From the NCBI GenBank assembly GCA_004299545.1, contig SCRB01000207.1:1-12085 (forward strand): a stretch of 12,085 nucleotides of DNA, in the 5' to 3' direction. The stretch is from Rhizobiaceae bacterium. GTDB lineage: Bacteria > Pseudomonadota > Alphaproteobacteria > Rhizobiales > Rhizobiaceae. Positions 1 to 7,693 of this stretch are shown here, in pieces. A program made the position numbers and the translations under genes. The notes beneath the pieces were generated by a model. It had not been told where the DNA came from and made no database searches. It saw only the letters and a program-made list of their open reading frames with translations. Numbering within the stretch: the first letter of the stretch is position 1; each line of letters starts with the position of its first letter.

Positions 1-345
1 GACATATTTGACCCTCACCCGCGCCGGACGCTCGACCTCCGCGTAATAATCGGGAATGGAAAGACACCCCTCCTCATAGGCGGAGCGCTCGTCGCTTTGC
101 GCCAGTATTTCCGGGTTGATGAATATCTGCGGCGCCTTCGGCTCACCTTCCTTGGCGAGATCGATCACCAGCATCCTGAGCGGTTCGCCGACCTGAATGC
201 CGGCGAGGCCGATCCCCGGCGCGTCATACATGGTTTCCAGGAGATCGCCGGCAAATTTCCGAATGCCCTCATCGACGCGTTCGATGGGCTTCGAAACCTG
301 CCTCAGGACGGGGTCGGGAAGGATAATCAAGGGTCTGACAGTCAT
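1..345 (-). CDS. def: Peptide deformylase, N-terminal 115 residues (gene runs off the left edge)
   Basis: Peptide deformylase is a cytosolic metalloenzyme that removes the formyl group from the initiator methionine of new proteins. The minus strand reads [20 protein letters not shown] from an ATG at 345. Motif 1 is visible as [10 protein letters not shown] (residues 44-53, with the conserved Gln51). Motif 2 is EGCLS (residues 92-96), where Cys94 is the expected metal ligand. Motif 3 (HExxDH), which carries the two histidine ligands and the catalytic glutamate, lies beyond the window, so activity cannot be judged. An in-frame GTG 12 codons upstream is a possible alternative start, but the ATG gives the usual family N-terminus. 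No strong Shine-Dalgarno precedes the ATG. Motif 1 has Gly49 where the second Ala of GxGxAAxQ is usual. The gene diverges from rmuC across 115 bp in which I find no convincing promoter. In rhizobia def is commonly followed by fmt (from memory, not visible here). Confidence 0.95.
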   Translation of the reverse strand, partial: MTVRPLIILPDPVLRQVSKPIERVDEGIRKFAGDLLETMYDAPGIGLAGIQVGEPLRMLVIDLAKEGEPKAPQIFINPEILAQSDERSAYEEGCLSIPDYYAEVERPARVRVKYV

Positions 346-460
346 GACTTTCAGGTAATCCGTCACCGGCGAAGCGTCAACCGGGACATTCCTGCCTCAT
401 ATTGCGGAATTGTTCACGTTTTGATCTTCTCAGTCGGGCCGAATCACTTATGATGGCCGA

Positions 461-1717
461 ATGGACGCATCCAGCCTTTCCTTCTCCGACCCCGCGCTGC
501 GTCTCGGGGCAAGTTCCGTGACATTCGGCGAACTGTTCGCCGCCATCCCGATCGTCTTGTTGCTGATTGCCGCATTGATTGCGCTGTCCTCGCGGCGCGC
601 GTCGCGTATCCGCCTTGAAGTCGCCGAAGAAGCGACGATGCGTTCCCGCGACGCGGAAGCTCGCATGGAAGGCATACTGAAGGCGCAGGCCGAGATGCAG
701 GGCAGGCTGGGGACGCTGGCGGAAGTCTTCGGAACTCGGCAGGCGGAGCTTACCAGGGCGATAGGGGAACGGCTCGACGGCATGACCAGCCGCCTCGGCC
801 AGTCGATGAGCGAGCAGACGCGTGCCACGCATGACAATCTCGTCAAGCTGCAGGAGCGCCTCGCCGTCATCGACAGCGCGCAGAACAACATCCAGTCGCT
901 CGCTGGCCAGGTCGTGCAGTTGCAAGCGATCCTTTCCAACAAGCAGACGCGCGGCGCCTTCGGACAGAGCCGCATGGAAGCGATCGTCGCGGACGGCCTG
1001 CCGACGGGCGCCTATGAGTTCCAGGCGACGCTATCGAACGGCAGCCGCCCCGACTGCGTGGTGAAGATGCCGAACGGCGCCCCGTCGCTCGTCATCGACG
1101 CGAAGTTCCCACTGGAAGCCTGGAACGCCATCCGCAGCGCCGCGGAAGGCGACGGCGGGGATCCAGGCCGCGCCGCGCAGGCCTTCCGCCGCGATGTCGA
1201 AGTCCACATCCGCGATATCGCCGGGAAATATCTCTTGCCCGGCGAAACGCAGGACACGGCCTTCATGTTCGTGCCTTCCGAATCGATCTTCGCCGAGATC
1301 CACGAGAATTTCGAAGCACTCGTCCAGCGTGCGCACCGCTTGCGCATCGTCATCGTGTCGCCATCCCTGCTGATGCTGTCGATCCAGGTGATCCAGTCCG
1401 TGCTGAAGGACGCATGCATGCGCGAGCAGGCACACCTGATCCAGGGCGAGGTGCTGCGCATGATGGAGGACGTCAACCGGCTCGACGACCGCGTGCGCAA
1501 GCTTCAGGGCCATTTTTCCCTGACCCAGAAGGACATCGAGCAAATCCTGACTTCGACGGAGAAAATCACCAGGCGTGGCGAGAAGATCGGAGCGCTGGAG
1601 GTGAACGATGGCGGCGAAGGCGGCGGCGACAGCGAAGAGGCGCACCTTGCGGCGGCGCAAGGGACAGCAAGTTCAAAGACGGGCCATTTGCGGCTCAGGG
1701 TGGTCGAGGACGAATAG
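461..1717 (+). CDS. rmuC: RmuC-family DNA recombination protein
   Basis: This is a 418-residue RmuC-family protein (PF02646), a family linked to limiting recombination and inversion at short repeats and predicted to have a PD-(D/E)XK nuclease-like fold. A hydrophobic segment at residues about 22-42 looks like an N-terminal membrane anchor. It is followed by a long Glu/Arg/Gln-rich helical region (about 48-155) likely to form a coiled coil. The conserved core starts at KQTRGAFGQ (161-169) and includes RPDCVV (196-201) and VIDAKFPLEA (211-220). Asp213 and Lys215 are the plausible D-x-K part of the active site. The core continues through FMFVPSESIF (268-277) and a region ending near residue 370. 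The last 40 residues are Gly/Glu/Ala-rich and probably disordered. ATG 461 is the only ATG in this frame ahead of the membrane segment; the ATGs at 450 and 453 are in another frame. No clear Shine-Dalgarno is seen. The gene stands alone, divergent from def and convergent with the next gene. The family is certain; the biochemical role is inferred from relatives. Confidence 0.95.
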   Translation: MDASSLSFSDPALRLGASSVTFGELFAAIPIVLLLIAALIALSSRRASRIRLEVAEEATMRSRDAEARMEGILKAQAEMQGRLGTLAEVFGTRQAELTRAIGERLDGMTSRLGQSMSEQTRATHDNLVKLQERLAVIDSAQNNIQSLAGQVVQLQAILSNKQTRGAFGQSRMEAIVADGLPTGAYEFQATLSNGSRPDCVVKMPNGAPSLVIDAKFPLEAWNAIRSAAEGDGGDPGRAAQAFRRDVEVHIRDIAGKYLLPGETQDTAFMFVPSESIFAEIHENFEALVQRAHRLRIVIVSPSLLMLSIQVIQSVLKDACMREQAHLIQGEVLRMMEDVNRLDDRVRKLQGHFSLTQKDIEQILTSTEKITRRGEKIGALEVNDGGEGGGDSEEAHLAAAQGTASSKTGHLRLRVVEDE

Positions 1718-1736
1718 AGCGTCGTGACGAGCGGGG

Positions 1737-1764
1737 CGGCGGCGCGGAATCATCCGCGCCACCG
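1737..1764. terminator. Hairpin between convergent genes, probable bidirectional terminator
   Basis: A perfect 7-bp GC stem, GGCGCGG/CCGCGCC (1741-1747 with 1754-1760), encloses the loop AATCAT. Past one C-A mismatch it extends by three more pairs (1737-1739 with 1762-1764). It lies in the 67 bp between the stop codons of rmuC and the convergent small gene, so one hairpin could end both transcripts. There is no T-tract on either side, so termination efficiency is uncertain. Confidence 0.5.
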
Positions 1765-1784
1765 GATCAAGGCCCGTCAGGGAC

Positions 1785-2165
1785 TCAGTCGCAGGGATGC
1801 GCGCGGCCGAAATCGTCAATCCATAGATGCCGGCGCCAGTCGACGCGGCGGAAATTCTCGCAAGAGGGGTACCTGTGGACAACGTAGCGCGGCGCGTAGA
1901 CCGGATAGGCCGGCCCTTCCTCATAGACGACCGGCGGAGGCGGCTCGGCGAGCGCCGAACCAACGACGGCGCCGAGCGCGAGGCCGCCGAGGACGCCAGC
2001 GGCAACCGCTCCGCCATCACGATGCCAGTAATGCGCCTCGGCCGGAGCCGTCGCGAGCATCATCGTACCGCCGAAAGCAAACGCGGCAGCAACGGCAAGG
2101 CCCAGGGCCCGTTTGCTCGTAGGCTGCGACCGTTCCGTCATATCCTTTCTTTCAAAGATCGACAT
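1785..2165 (-). CDS. Small exported glycine-zipper protein of unknown function
   Basis: I do not recognise a named family. From the chosen start the product is 126 residues. It has a basic N-region (K18, R19), a hydrophobic core (about 20-39) and a signal-peptidase I type site after APAEA (A44). A Gly/Ala zipper follows at 51-73 (GGAVAAGVLGGLALGAVVGS), then a Pro/Tyr-rich linker (75-100). The C-terminal segment is rich in Trp, Arg, Asp and His and has two cysteines (Cys102 and Cys125) that could form a disulfide in the periplasm. Small glycine-zipper proteins of this sort are usually envelope-associated; more than that is not supported. The start at 2165 is preferred because AGGAG sits 8 nt upstream. 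The ATG at 2171 is only 2 nt from it. The ATG at 2141 would give a shorter signal peptide. The gene has its own 204-bp upstream region, set apart from maeB by hairpins, so it is probably monocistronic. Confidence 0.8.
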   Translation of the reverse strand: MSIFERKDMTERSQPTSKRALGLAVAAAFAFGGTMMLATAPAEAHYWHRDGGAVAAGVLGGLALGAVVGSALAEPPPPVVYEEGPAYPVYAPRYVVHRYPSCENFRRVDWRRHLWIDDFGRAHPCD

Positions 2166-2325
2166 GACCATCTCTCCTGAACATTAAATTCGTCCCTTGC
2201 GCCGGGTTTTGGGCGTTTTTGCCCGTTTCATCCTGGCTCGCTGTCAAATGGCGCGGGAAAATGGCCAAAACGGTGTCGGTTTCGTGGCTTTCAAAAATTT
2301 AATGTCCGCGAGCAAAAACATAGGC

Positions 2326-2360
2326 TTGGGGTTTTCCCCAACGCCGTGGCGCCACGGCGT
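2326..2360 (-). terminator. Tandem hairpins after maeB, probable terminator
   Basis: Going downstream from the maeB stop on the minus strand, 15 nt of spacer lead to a perfect 20-bp palindrome, ACGCCGTGGCGCCACGGCGT (2341-2360). This can fold as an 8-bp stem with a GCGC loop. Sharing its last base is a second inverted repeat, TTGGGG-TTTT-CCCCAA (2326-2341). Seven bases further on the minus strand is a run of five Ts (about 2316-2312). Together they look like a compact factor-independent terminator for maeB, although the T-run is displaced from the stem. Confidence 0.55.
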
Positions 2361-2375
2361 CTCTGTTTCCAAACC

Positions 2376-4670
2376 TCATGAGCCGGCGTGATAGGCGGCG
2401 ATAGCCGCCATATTGACGATGTCGCTATCCCTCGCATTCATCGAGACGATCTGAACCGGCTTGTTGAGACCGACCAGCAATGGACCGATGACGGTCGAGC
2501 CGCCGATCTCCTGCAGCATCTTCGTCGAGATCGACGCCGAATGATAGGCCGGCATCACGAGGACATTCGCCGGCCCGGACAGGCGGCAGAAGGGGTATTG
2601 GCGCATCAGCTTCGGATTGAGCGCCACGTCGGCCGCCATTTCGCCATCATATTCGAAATCGACGCGCCGCCTGTCGAGCAGTTTCACCGCTTCCTGGATG
2701 CGGTCGGAGCGTTCGGCGGGCGGGTTGCCGAAGGTCGAATAGGCGAGCAGCGCGACACGCGGCTCATAGCCCATGCGGCGCGCGAACCCCGCCGCTTCCT
2801 CGGCGATATTGGCGATTTCCTCCGCATCGGGCATGTCGTGGACGGCGGTATCCGCGACGAGCACGGTGCGGCCGCGCGAAAGCACGATCGAGACGCCGAT
2901 GACGCGATGGCCAGGTTTGGGATCGACGACGCGGCAAACATCGTCGAGCACGTCGGAATAATTGCGCGTCAGGCCAGACACCATGGCGTCGGCATCGCCC
3001 ACGGCCACCATCGAGGCAGCGAAGTGGTTGCGATCGTTGTTGATGAGGCGCTGGCAGTCGCGGAAAAGAAAGCCGCGCCGCTGCAGCCGCTCGTAGAGAT
3101 AATCGGTATAGATGCCGTTTCGGCGCGACAGCCGCGCGTTGATGATCTCCAGTCCCGGACGGTCGATCTCGATGCCGGCGTCGCGCGCATTCTCGCGGAT
3201 CACGTCGTCGCGGCCGACAAGGATCGCCGTGCCGAGCTTCTGATTGGCGTAGGAGACGGCCGCGCGCATGACCTGTTCCTCCTCGCCTTCGGCGAAGACG
3301 ACGCGTTTCGGGCGGCGTCGCACCCGGTCGTAGATACGCTGCAGCGTCGAGGCCATGGGATCGCGGCGGGCGGAAAGCTCCTGCGCATATTTATCGAAGT
3401 TGAGGATGGGGCGGCCCGCGACGCCCGAATCGATCGCCGCCTTCGCGACCGCCAGCGGGATCGAGGAAATCAGGCGCGGATCGAAAGGAACCGGGATGAT
3501 GTAATTAGGCCCGTAGCGCGGCCGCGTTCCCTGATAGGCCGCGGCCACCTCGTCGGGAACGTCTTCGCGCGCCAGCGCGGCAAGCGCTTCGGCCGCGGCC
3601 AGTTTCATCGCCTCGTTGATGGTGGTGGCGCGAACATCGAGCGCACCGCGGAAGATATAGGGAAAGCCGAGAACGTTGTTCACCTGGTTCGGATAGTCCG
3701 AACGCCCCGTCGCCATGATGGCGTCCGACCGGATGGCGGCCACTTCCTCGGGTGTAATCTCCGGGTCCGGATTGGCCATGGCGAAGATGATCGGATTCTT
3801 CGCCATGGAGCGCACCATGTCTGGCGTCAATGCGCCCCTTGCGGACAAGCCGAAGATAACGTCGGCGCCCTCGATCGCTTCGGCGAGCGTGCGATGTTCG
3901 GTCTTGACCGCATGTGCCGATTTCCACTGGTTCATGCCCTCGGTGCGGCCCTGATAGACGACACCCTTCGTGTCGCACAAAATGATGTTGTCGTGGGGAA
4001 AGCCCATGGCTTTCAGGAGTTCGATGCAGGCAATGCCGGCCGATCCGGCGCCGTTGCAGACAAGCCTGGCCGTCTTCATGTCGCGGCCGGTCAGGTCGAG
4101 CGCGTTGATCAGGCCCGCCGCGGCGATAATGGCCGTACCGTGCTGGTCGTCGTGGAAAACGGGTATATCCATCAATTCGCGCAGGCGCTGCTCGATGATG
4201 AAACAATCGGGCGCCTTGATGTCCTCCAGATTGATGCCGCCGAAGGAGGGGCCGAGATAGCGGACGCAATTGACGAATTCGTCGACATCCGTCGTATCGA
4301 CTTCGAGATCGATCGAATCGACGTCGGCGAAACGCTTGAATAGGACAGCCTTGCCCTCCATTACCGGTTTGGAGGCGAGTGCGCCGAGATTGCCCATGCC
4401 GAGGATCGCCGTGCCGTTCGAAATGACCGCGACGAGGTTGCCACGCGTCGTATAATCGAAGGCCCGGCTCGGCTCTTCGGCAATCGCGCGCACCGGCACC
4501 GCGACACCGGGCGAATAGGCGAGCGAAAGGTCGCGCTGGGTCGCCATCGGCTTGGTGGCGTTGATTTCGAGCTTGCCCGGACGGCCAGCGGCGTGAAAAT
4601 CGAGCGCCTCCTGGTCGCTCACCGACGGCCCGCCGTCTTCCGAGTTCTTCACGGTCGTCCTGTCGTCCAA
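2376..4670 (-). CDS. maeB: Malic enzyme with C-terminal phosphotransacetylase-like domain
   Basis: This cytosolic enzyme oxidatively decarboxylates malate to pyruvate with NAD(P)+ and a divalent metal, feeding gluconeogenesis and acetyl-CoA supply during growth on C4-dicarboxylates. It has 764 residues, the usual length of rhizobial two-domain TME/DME. The malic domain (about 20-170) has the catalytic Tyr in AYSPGVA (Y52), Lys107 in PVMEGKA, and metal-site acidic residues in LED (149-150) and HDDQHGT (174-175). The nucleotide-binding domain (about 175-430) has NGAGSAG (206-212) and NPDPEITPEE (300-309). Residues about 450-757 form the PTA_PTB-like domain. In characterised relatives that domain is not an active phosphotransacetylase and helps in oligomerisation or acetyl-CoA regulation. 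NAD versus NADP preference cannot be read reliably. The start is TTG at 4670, preceded on the minus strand by GGGAGGG with a 4-nt gap; a GTG seven codons in is the alternative. It is divergent from mutS. Confidence 0.95.
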   Translation of the reverse strand: MDDRTTVKNSEDGGPSVSDQEALDFHAAGRPGKLEINATKPMATQRDLSLAYSPGVAVPVRAIAEEPSRAFDYTTRGNLVAVISNGTAILGMGNLGALASKPVMEGKAVLFKRFADVDSIDLEVDTTDVDEFVNCVRYLGPSFGGINLEDIKAPDCFIIEQRLRELMDIPVFHDDQHGTAIIAAAGLINALDLTGRDMKTARLVCNGAGSAGIACIELLKAMGFPHDNIILCDTKGVVYQGRTEGMNQWKSAHAVKTEHRTLAEAIEGADVIFGLSARGALTPDMVRSMAKNPIIFAMANPDPEITPEEVAAIRSDAIMATGRSDYPNQVNNVLGFPYIFRGALDVRATTINEAMKLAAAEALAALAREDVPDEVAAAYQGTRPRYGPNYIIPVPFDPRLISSIPLAVAKAAIDSGVAGRPILNFDKYAQELSARRDPMASTLQRIYDRVRRRPKRVVFAEGEEEQVMRAAVSYANQKLGTAILVGRDDVIRENARDAGIEIDRPGLEIINARLSRRNGIYTDYLYERLQRRGFLFRDCQRLINNDRNHFAASMVAVGDADAMVSGLTRNYSDVLDDVCRVVDPKPGHRVIGVSIVLSRGRTVLVADTAVHDMPDAEEIANIAEEAAGFARRMGYEPRVALLAYSTFGNPPAERSDRIQEAVKLLDRRRVDFEYDGEMAADVALNPKLMRQYPFCRLSGPANVLVMPAYHSASISTKMLQEIGGSTVIGPLLVGLNKPVQIVSMNARDSDIVNMAAIAAYHAGS

Positions 4671-4702
4671 CGTACCCTCCCGGAACTTTCCGCGCTCTTC
4701 TT

Positions 4703-4731
4703 TTGTGGAGCAACACTAATAAGGCTACACT
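4703..4731 (+). promoter_or_regulatory. Candidate sigma70-type promoter for mutS
   Basis: In the 118 bp between the maeB and mutS starts, TTGTGG (4703-4708) and TACACT (4726-4731) are separated by exactly 17 bp. Each box is only a partial match to TTGACA/TATAAT. Transcription would begin near 4738, leaving a leader of about 50 nt before the mutS start. On the minus strand the same spacer holds a perfect TTGACA (4770-4765) facing maeB, but without a good -10 box at the right distance. This is a weak prediction. Confidence 0.3.
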
Positions 4732-4788
4732 TTCACGACCGGAATCGCCAATCAGGAAAGTCTCTGTCAATCAAAAAGGTCTTTCGCC

Positions 4789-7581
4789 ATGAACGACGAG
4801 AGCATGGCCAGGAACGTGACCACAGCCGCGACGCCCGCCAGCGCCGCCGGTGCGACGCCGATGATGGAGCAGTATATCGAGATCAAGGCGGCAAATCCCG
4901 ATTCGCTGCTCTTCTACCGCATGGGCGATTTCTACGAGATGTTCTTCGGCGATGCGGAAATCGCCAGCCGGGCGCTCGGCATCGCGCTGACCAAGCGCGG
5001 CAAGCATCAGGGCCAGGACATTCCGATGTGCGGCGTGCCGGTCCATGCCGCAGACGACTACCTGCAGAAGCTGATCGCCCTCGGCCACCGGGTCGCGGTA
5101 TGCGAGCAGATCGAGGATCCGGCCGAAGCGAAGAAGCGCGGCTCGAAATCGGTGGTACGCCGCGACGTGGTGCGGCTGGTGACGCCCGGCACCATTACCG
5201 AAGAGAAACTCCTGGCACCATCGGAATCCAACTTCCTGATGGCGCTCGGCAGGGTGAAGGCAGGGACCGGCTCCCGCGACGGCGGAGCGGACGGTGCAGG
5301 CCATCTGGCCCTTGCCTGGATCGATATCTCGACCGGCACTTTTCGCGTGTCGGAGAGTTCGACCGACAGGCTTCTGGCCGACATTTTGCGCATCGATCCG
5401 CGCGAACTCGTCGTCGCCGATCCCGTATTCCACGATCCGGCGCTGCGTCCCGTCTTCGACGTGCTCGGCCGCGTGGCCAACCCGCAGCCTGCGGTGCTGT
5501 TCGATTCGGCCAATGCGGAGGACCGTATCGCCCGCTATTTCGGCGTCGCGACGGCGGACGGTTTCGGCCAGTTCAGCCGCGCCGAACTTTCCGCGCTGGC
5601 GGGTGCGATCGCCTATGTCGAAAAGACGCAGAAGGCCGAGAGACCGCCGCTGGCACGGCCCGAGCGGGAAGCGGCCGGCGAAACGCTGTTCATCGACCCG
5701 GCGACCCGCGCCAATCTGGAACTCGTGCGGACCCTTTCGGGAAGTCGCGAGGGAAGCTTGCTCAAAGCCATCGACCGGACGGTTACCGGCGGCGGCGCGA
5801 GGCTCCTCTTCGAACGCCTCATGGCCCCCCTCGTCGATCCGGCAGCGATCGGGATAAGGCTCGATTCCGTCTCCCACCTGATCGCCGAGCCGGCGCTGTG
5901 CGAGACACTCAGAGCAGCCCTCAAAGGCGTTCCGGACATGCCGCGCGCGCTTTCCCGCCTGGCGCTCAACCGCGGCGGCCCACGCGATCTCGGTGCTCTG
6001 GCGGCGGGCCTCGCCGCGTCGGGTGATATCGCGGCACTTCTCGACGCGGCCGATCTGCCCGAGGAACTCGCAGCGGCACGCGAAGCATTGCGGGCGATGC
6101 CCAACGCCTTCGCCGGCCATCTCGACCGGGCGCTCGCCGACGACCTGCCGCTCCTCAAGCGTGACGTCGGTTTCACACGGCCGGGCTATGACGGCGAACT
6201 CGACGAGATGCGGGCGCTGCGCGACCAGTCGCGGCGCGTCATCGCGGGCATGGAACGGGACCTTGCCGAGGAAACCGGCATCCGTTCGCTCAAGATCCGG
6301 CACAACAACGTGCTCGGCTACTATATCGAGGTCACGGCGAACCATCAGGCCGTCATGACCGGCAGCGATGCGGCGCGTGCCCGCTTCATCCACCGCCAGA
6401 CCATGGCGAGCGCCATGCGCTTCACCACGACCGAACTCGCCGGCCTCGAAACCAGGATCGCCAATGCCGCCAACCGAGCGCTTGCAATCGAGATTGCCGT
6501 CTTCGAGCGGCTGACTGCCGAAGCTGTCGAAAACGCCGATGCGATCCGCGCCGGCGCTCGGGCGCTTGGCATTCTCGATGTTTCGGCGGCCCTGGCGCTC
6601 ATGGCGGAAGCCGAGAATTTCTGCCGGCCTAAGATCGACCAAAGCCTCGCCTTCAACATCGAGGGCGGCCGCCATCCGGTCGTTGAACGGGCGCTGAAGC
6701 GCCAGGCGGGCGAGCCTTTCGTTGCCAATGATTGCGACCTTTCGCCTGAAGAAGGCGGCAAGTGTGGCGCGATCTGGCTTCTGACCGGCCCCAATATGGG
6801 CGGCAAATCGACCTTCCTGCGCCAGAATGCGTTGATCGCCGTCATGGCGCAGATGGGGTCCTTCGTGCCTGCCAAATCAGCACATATCGGCGTGGTCGAC
6901 CGGCTCTTCAGCCGCGTCGGCGCATCGGATGATCTGGCGCGCGGCCGCTCGACCTTCATGGTGGAGATGGTCGAGACGGCCGCCATCCTCAACCAGGCGG
7001 GCGAGCGGGCGCTGGTCATCCTCGACGAGATCGGCCGCGGCACCGCGACGTTCGACGGCCTGTCCATCGCCTGGGCCGCAGTCGAATATCTGCACGAACA
7101 GAACGGCTGCCGGGCGATCTTCGCAACGCATTTCCACGAAATGACGGCGCTGGCGGAAAAGCTGCCGCGTCTTCACAACGTCACCATGCGGGTAAAGGAA
7201 TGGGAGGGTGACGTCATCTTCCTGCACGAGGTCTCGCGCGGCGCCGCCGACCGCTCCTACGGCGTCCAGGTGGCTCGACTCGCAGGGTTGCCGCCCGCCG
7301 TCGTGGAGCGGGCCCGCGCCGTTCTCACCCAGTTGGAGGAAGGAGAAGTCTCGGGAAAAGCCAACCGCCTCGTCGACGACCTGCCGCTTTTTTCCGCCGC
7401 CGTCGAACAGCGGGCAGCGAAGCCGAAGGCGAATACGGGCGGTGCACTGAACGATGCCGTTACCGCGCTTCATCCCGACGAGATGACGCCGCGCGACGCG
7501 CTCGAAGCGATCTATCGGCTGAAGGACCTCGCCCGCGGCGGGAACCGAAATTCGGAAACCGGCTTTAATCAAGAAAATTGA
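4789..7581 (+). CDS. mutS: DNA mismatch repair protein MutS
   Basis: MutS is the mismatch sensor of methyl-independent or methyl-directed repair. It binds mispairs as a clamp and recruits MutL on ATP binding. The product has 930 residues, somewhat longer than the E. coli protein (about 853). The mismatch-contacting Phe-x-Glu is in MGDFYEMF (F48, E50), followed by [11 protein letters not shown] (81-91). The connector, core and clamp regions follow, with the clamp/lever motif [14 protein letters not shown] (503-516). The ATPase has a Walker [10 protein letters not shown] (667-675), a Walker [12 protein letters not shown] with D746/E747 (742-752), and ATHFHE (779-784). The C-terminal helix-turn-helix/tetramerisation segment is at about 896-915. 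A Gly/Asp-rich insert at about 157-171 looks like a variable loop. ATG 4789 is chosen because AAGG lies 9 nt upstream. The N-terminal 23 residues are Ala/Thr-rich and poorly conserved, so the ATG at codon 6 is possible. All key residues are present. Confidence 0.98.
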   Translation: MNDESMARNVTTAATPASAAGATPMMEQYIEIKAANPDSLLFYRMGDFYEMFFGDAEIASRALGIALTKRGKHQGQDIPMCGVPVHAADDYLQKLIALGHRVAVCEQIEDPAEAKKRGSKSVVRRDVVRLVTPGTITEEKLLAPSESNFLMALGRVKAGTGSRDGGADGAGHLALAWIDISTGTFRVSESSTDRLLADILRIDPRELVVADPVFHDPALRPVFDVLGRVANPQPAVLFDSANAEDRIARYFGVATADGFGQFSRAELSALAGAIAYVEKTQKAERPPLARPEREAAGETLFIDPATRANLELVRTLSGSREGSLLKAIDRTVTGGGARLLFERLMAPLVDPAAIGIRLDSVSHLIAEPALCETLRAALKGVPDMPRALSRLALNRGGPRDLGALAAGLAASGDIAALLDAADLPEELAAAREALRAMPNAFAGHLDRALADDLPLLKRDVGFTRPGYDGELDEMRALRDQSRRVIAGMERDLAEETGIRSLKIRHNNVLGYYIEVTANHQAVMTGSDAARARFIHRQTMASAMRFTTTELAGLETRIANAANRALAIEIAVFERLTAEAVENADAIRAGARALGILDVSAALALMAEAENFCRPKIDQSLAFNIEGGRHPVVERALKRQAGEPFVANDCDLSPEEGGKCGAIWLLTGPNMGGKSTFLRQNALIAVMAQMGSFVPAKSAHIGVVDRLFSRVGASDDLARGRSTFMVEMVETAAILNQAGERALVILDEIGRGTATFDGLSIAWAAVEYLHEQNGCRAIFATHFHEMTALAEKLPRLHNVTMRVKEWEGDVIFLHEVSRGAADRSYGVQVARLAGLPPAVVERARAVLTQLEEGEVSGKANRLVDDLPLFSAAVEQRAAKPKANTGGALNDAVTALHPDEMTPRDALEAIYRLKDLARGGNRNSETGFNQEN

Positions 7582-7585
7582 TTAA
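7565..7585 (+). terminator. AT-rich inverted repeat across the mutS stop codon
   Basis: TTAATCAA (7565-7572) and TTGATTAA (7578-7585) are perfect 8-bp arms around the loop GAAAA. The mutS TGA (7579-7581) lies in the right arm. The stem is mostly A-T and there is no T-tract after it, so it is a weak terminator at best. It may instead act at the 3' end of the message. It sits just ahead of the promoter candidate for the transport operon. Confidence 0.3.
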
Positions 7586-7589
7586 TGCG

Positions 7590-7618
7590 TTGCCATCACG
7601 CTTTCAGTGGGGAATACT
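7590..7618 (+). promoter_or_regulatory. Candidate promoter of the binding-protein/liv operon
   Basis: TTGCCA (7590-7595, five of six bases of TTGACA) and AATACT (7613-7618, four of six bases of TATAAT) are separated by exactly 17 bp. Transcription would begin near 7625, giving a leader of roughly 70 nt before the ATG at 7694. The leader contains a small CTCC-TTTT-GGAG hairpin (7617-7628). The placement, in the 112 bp after mutS, is where an operon promoter is needed. Confidence 0.45.
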
Positions 7619-7693
7619 CCTTTTGGAGAGTGTCGGCGGGAGGCGACCGGCCCCTCCTCAGAAACCTTACTCGAACGTTCTGGGAGGAGCGAT

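Noticed and set aside
346..460. Promoters in the def-rmuC divergent spacer
   Set aside because: Only poor matches are seen, for example TTGACG on the minus strand too near the def start with no -10 box.
2219..2247. Perfect TTGACA on the minus strand (2247-2242) as promoter of the small exported protein
   Set aside because: No acceptable -10 box lies 16-18 bp downstream (GGGCAA at 17 bp), so I do not call it.
2388..4343. Very long open frame (651 codons) antisense to maeB
   Set aside because: It is the usual shadow of a high-GC gene: Arg/Asp/His-rich with no family motif. The opposite strand encodes a complete malic enzyme.
4771..6675. 634-codon open frame antisense to mutS
   Set aside because: It is a codon-bias shadow with no recognisable domain, while mutS is intact on the other strand.
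7607..7693. N-terminal extension of receptor copy 1 from a GTG at 7607
   Set aside because: It would add 29 residues ahead of a normal signal peptide, overlaps the promoter candidate, and lacks a ribosome site; ATG 7694 has a strong one.
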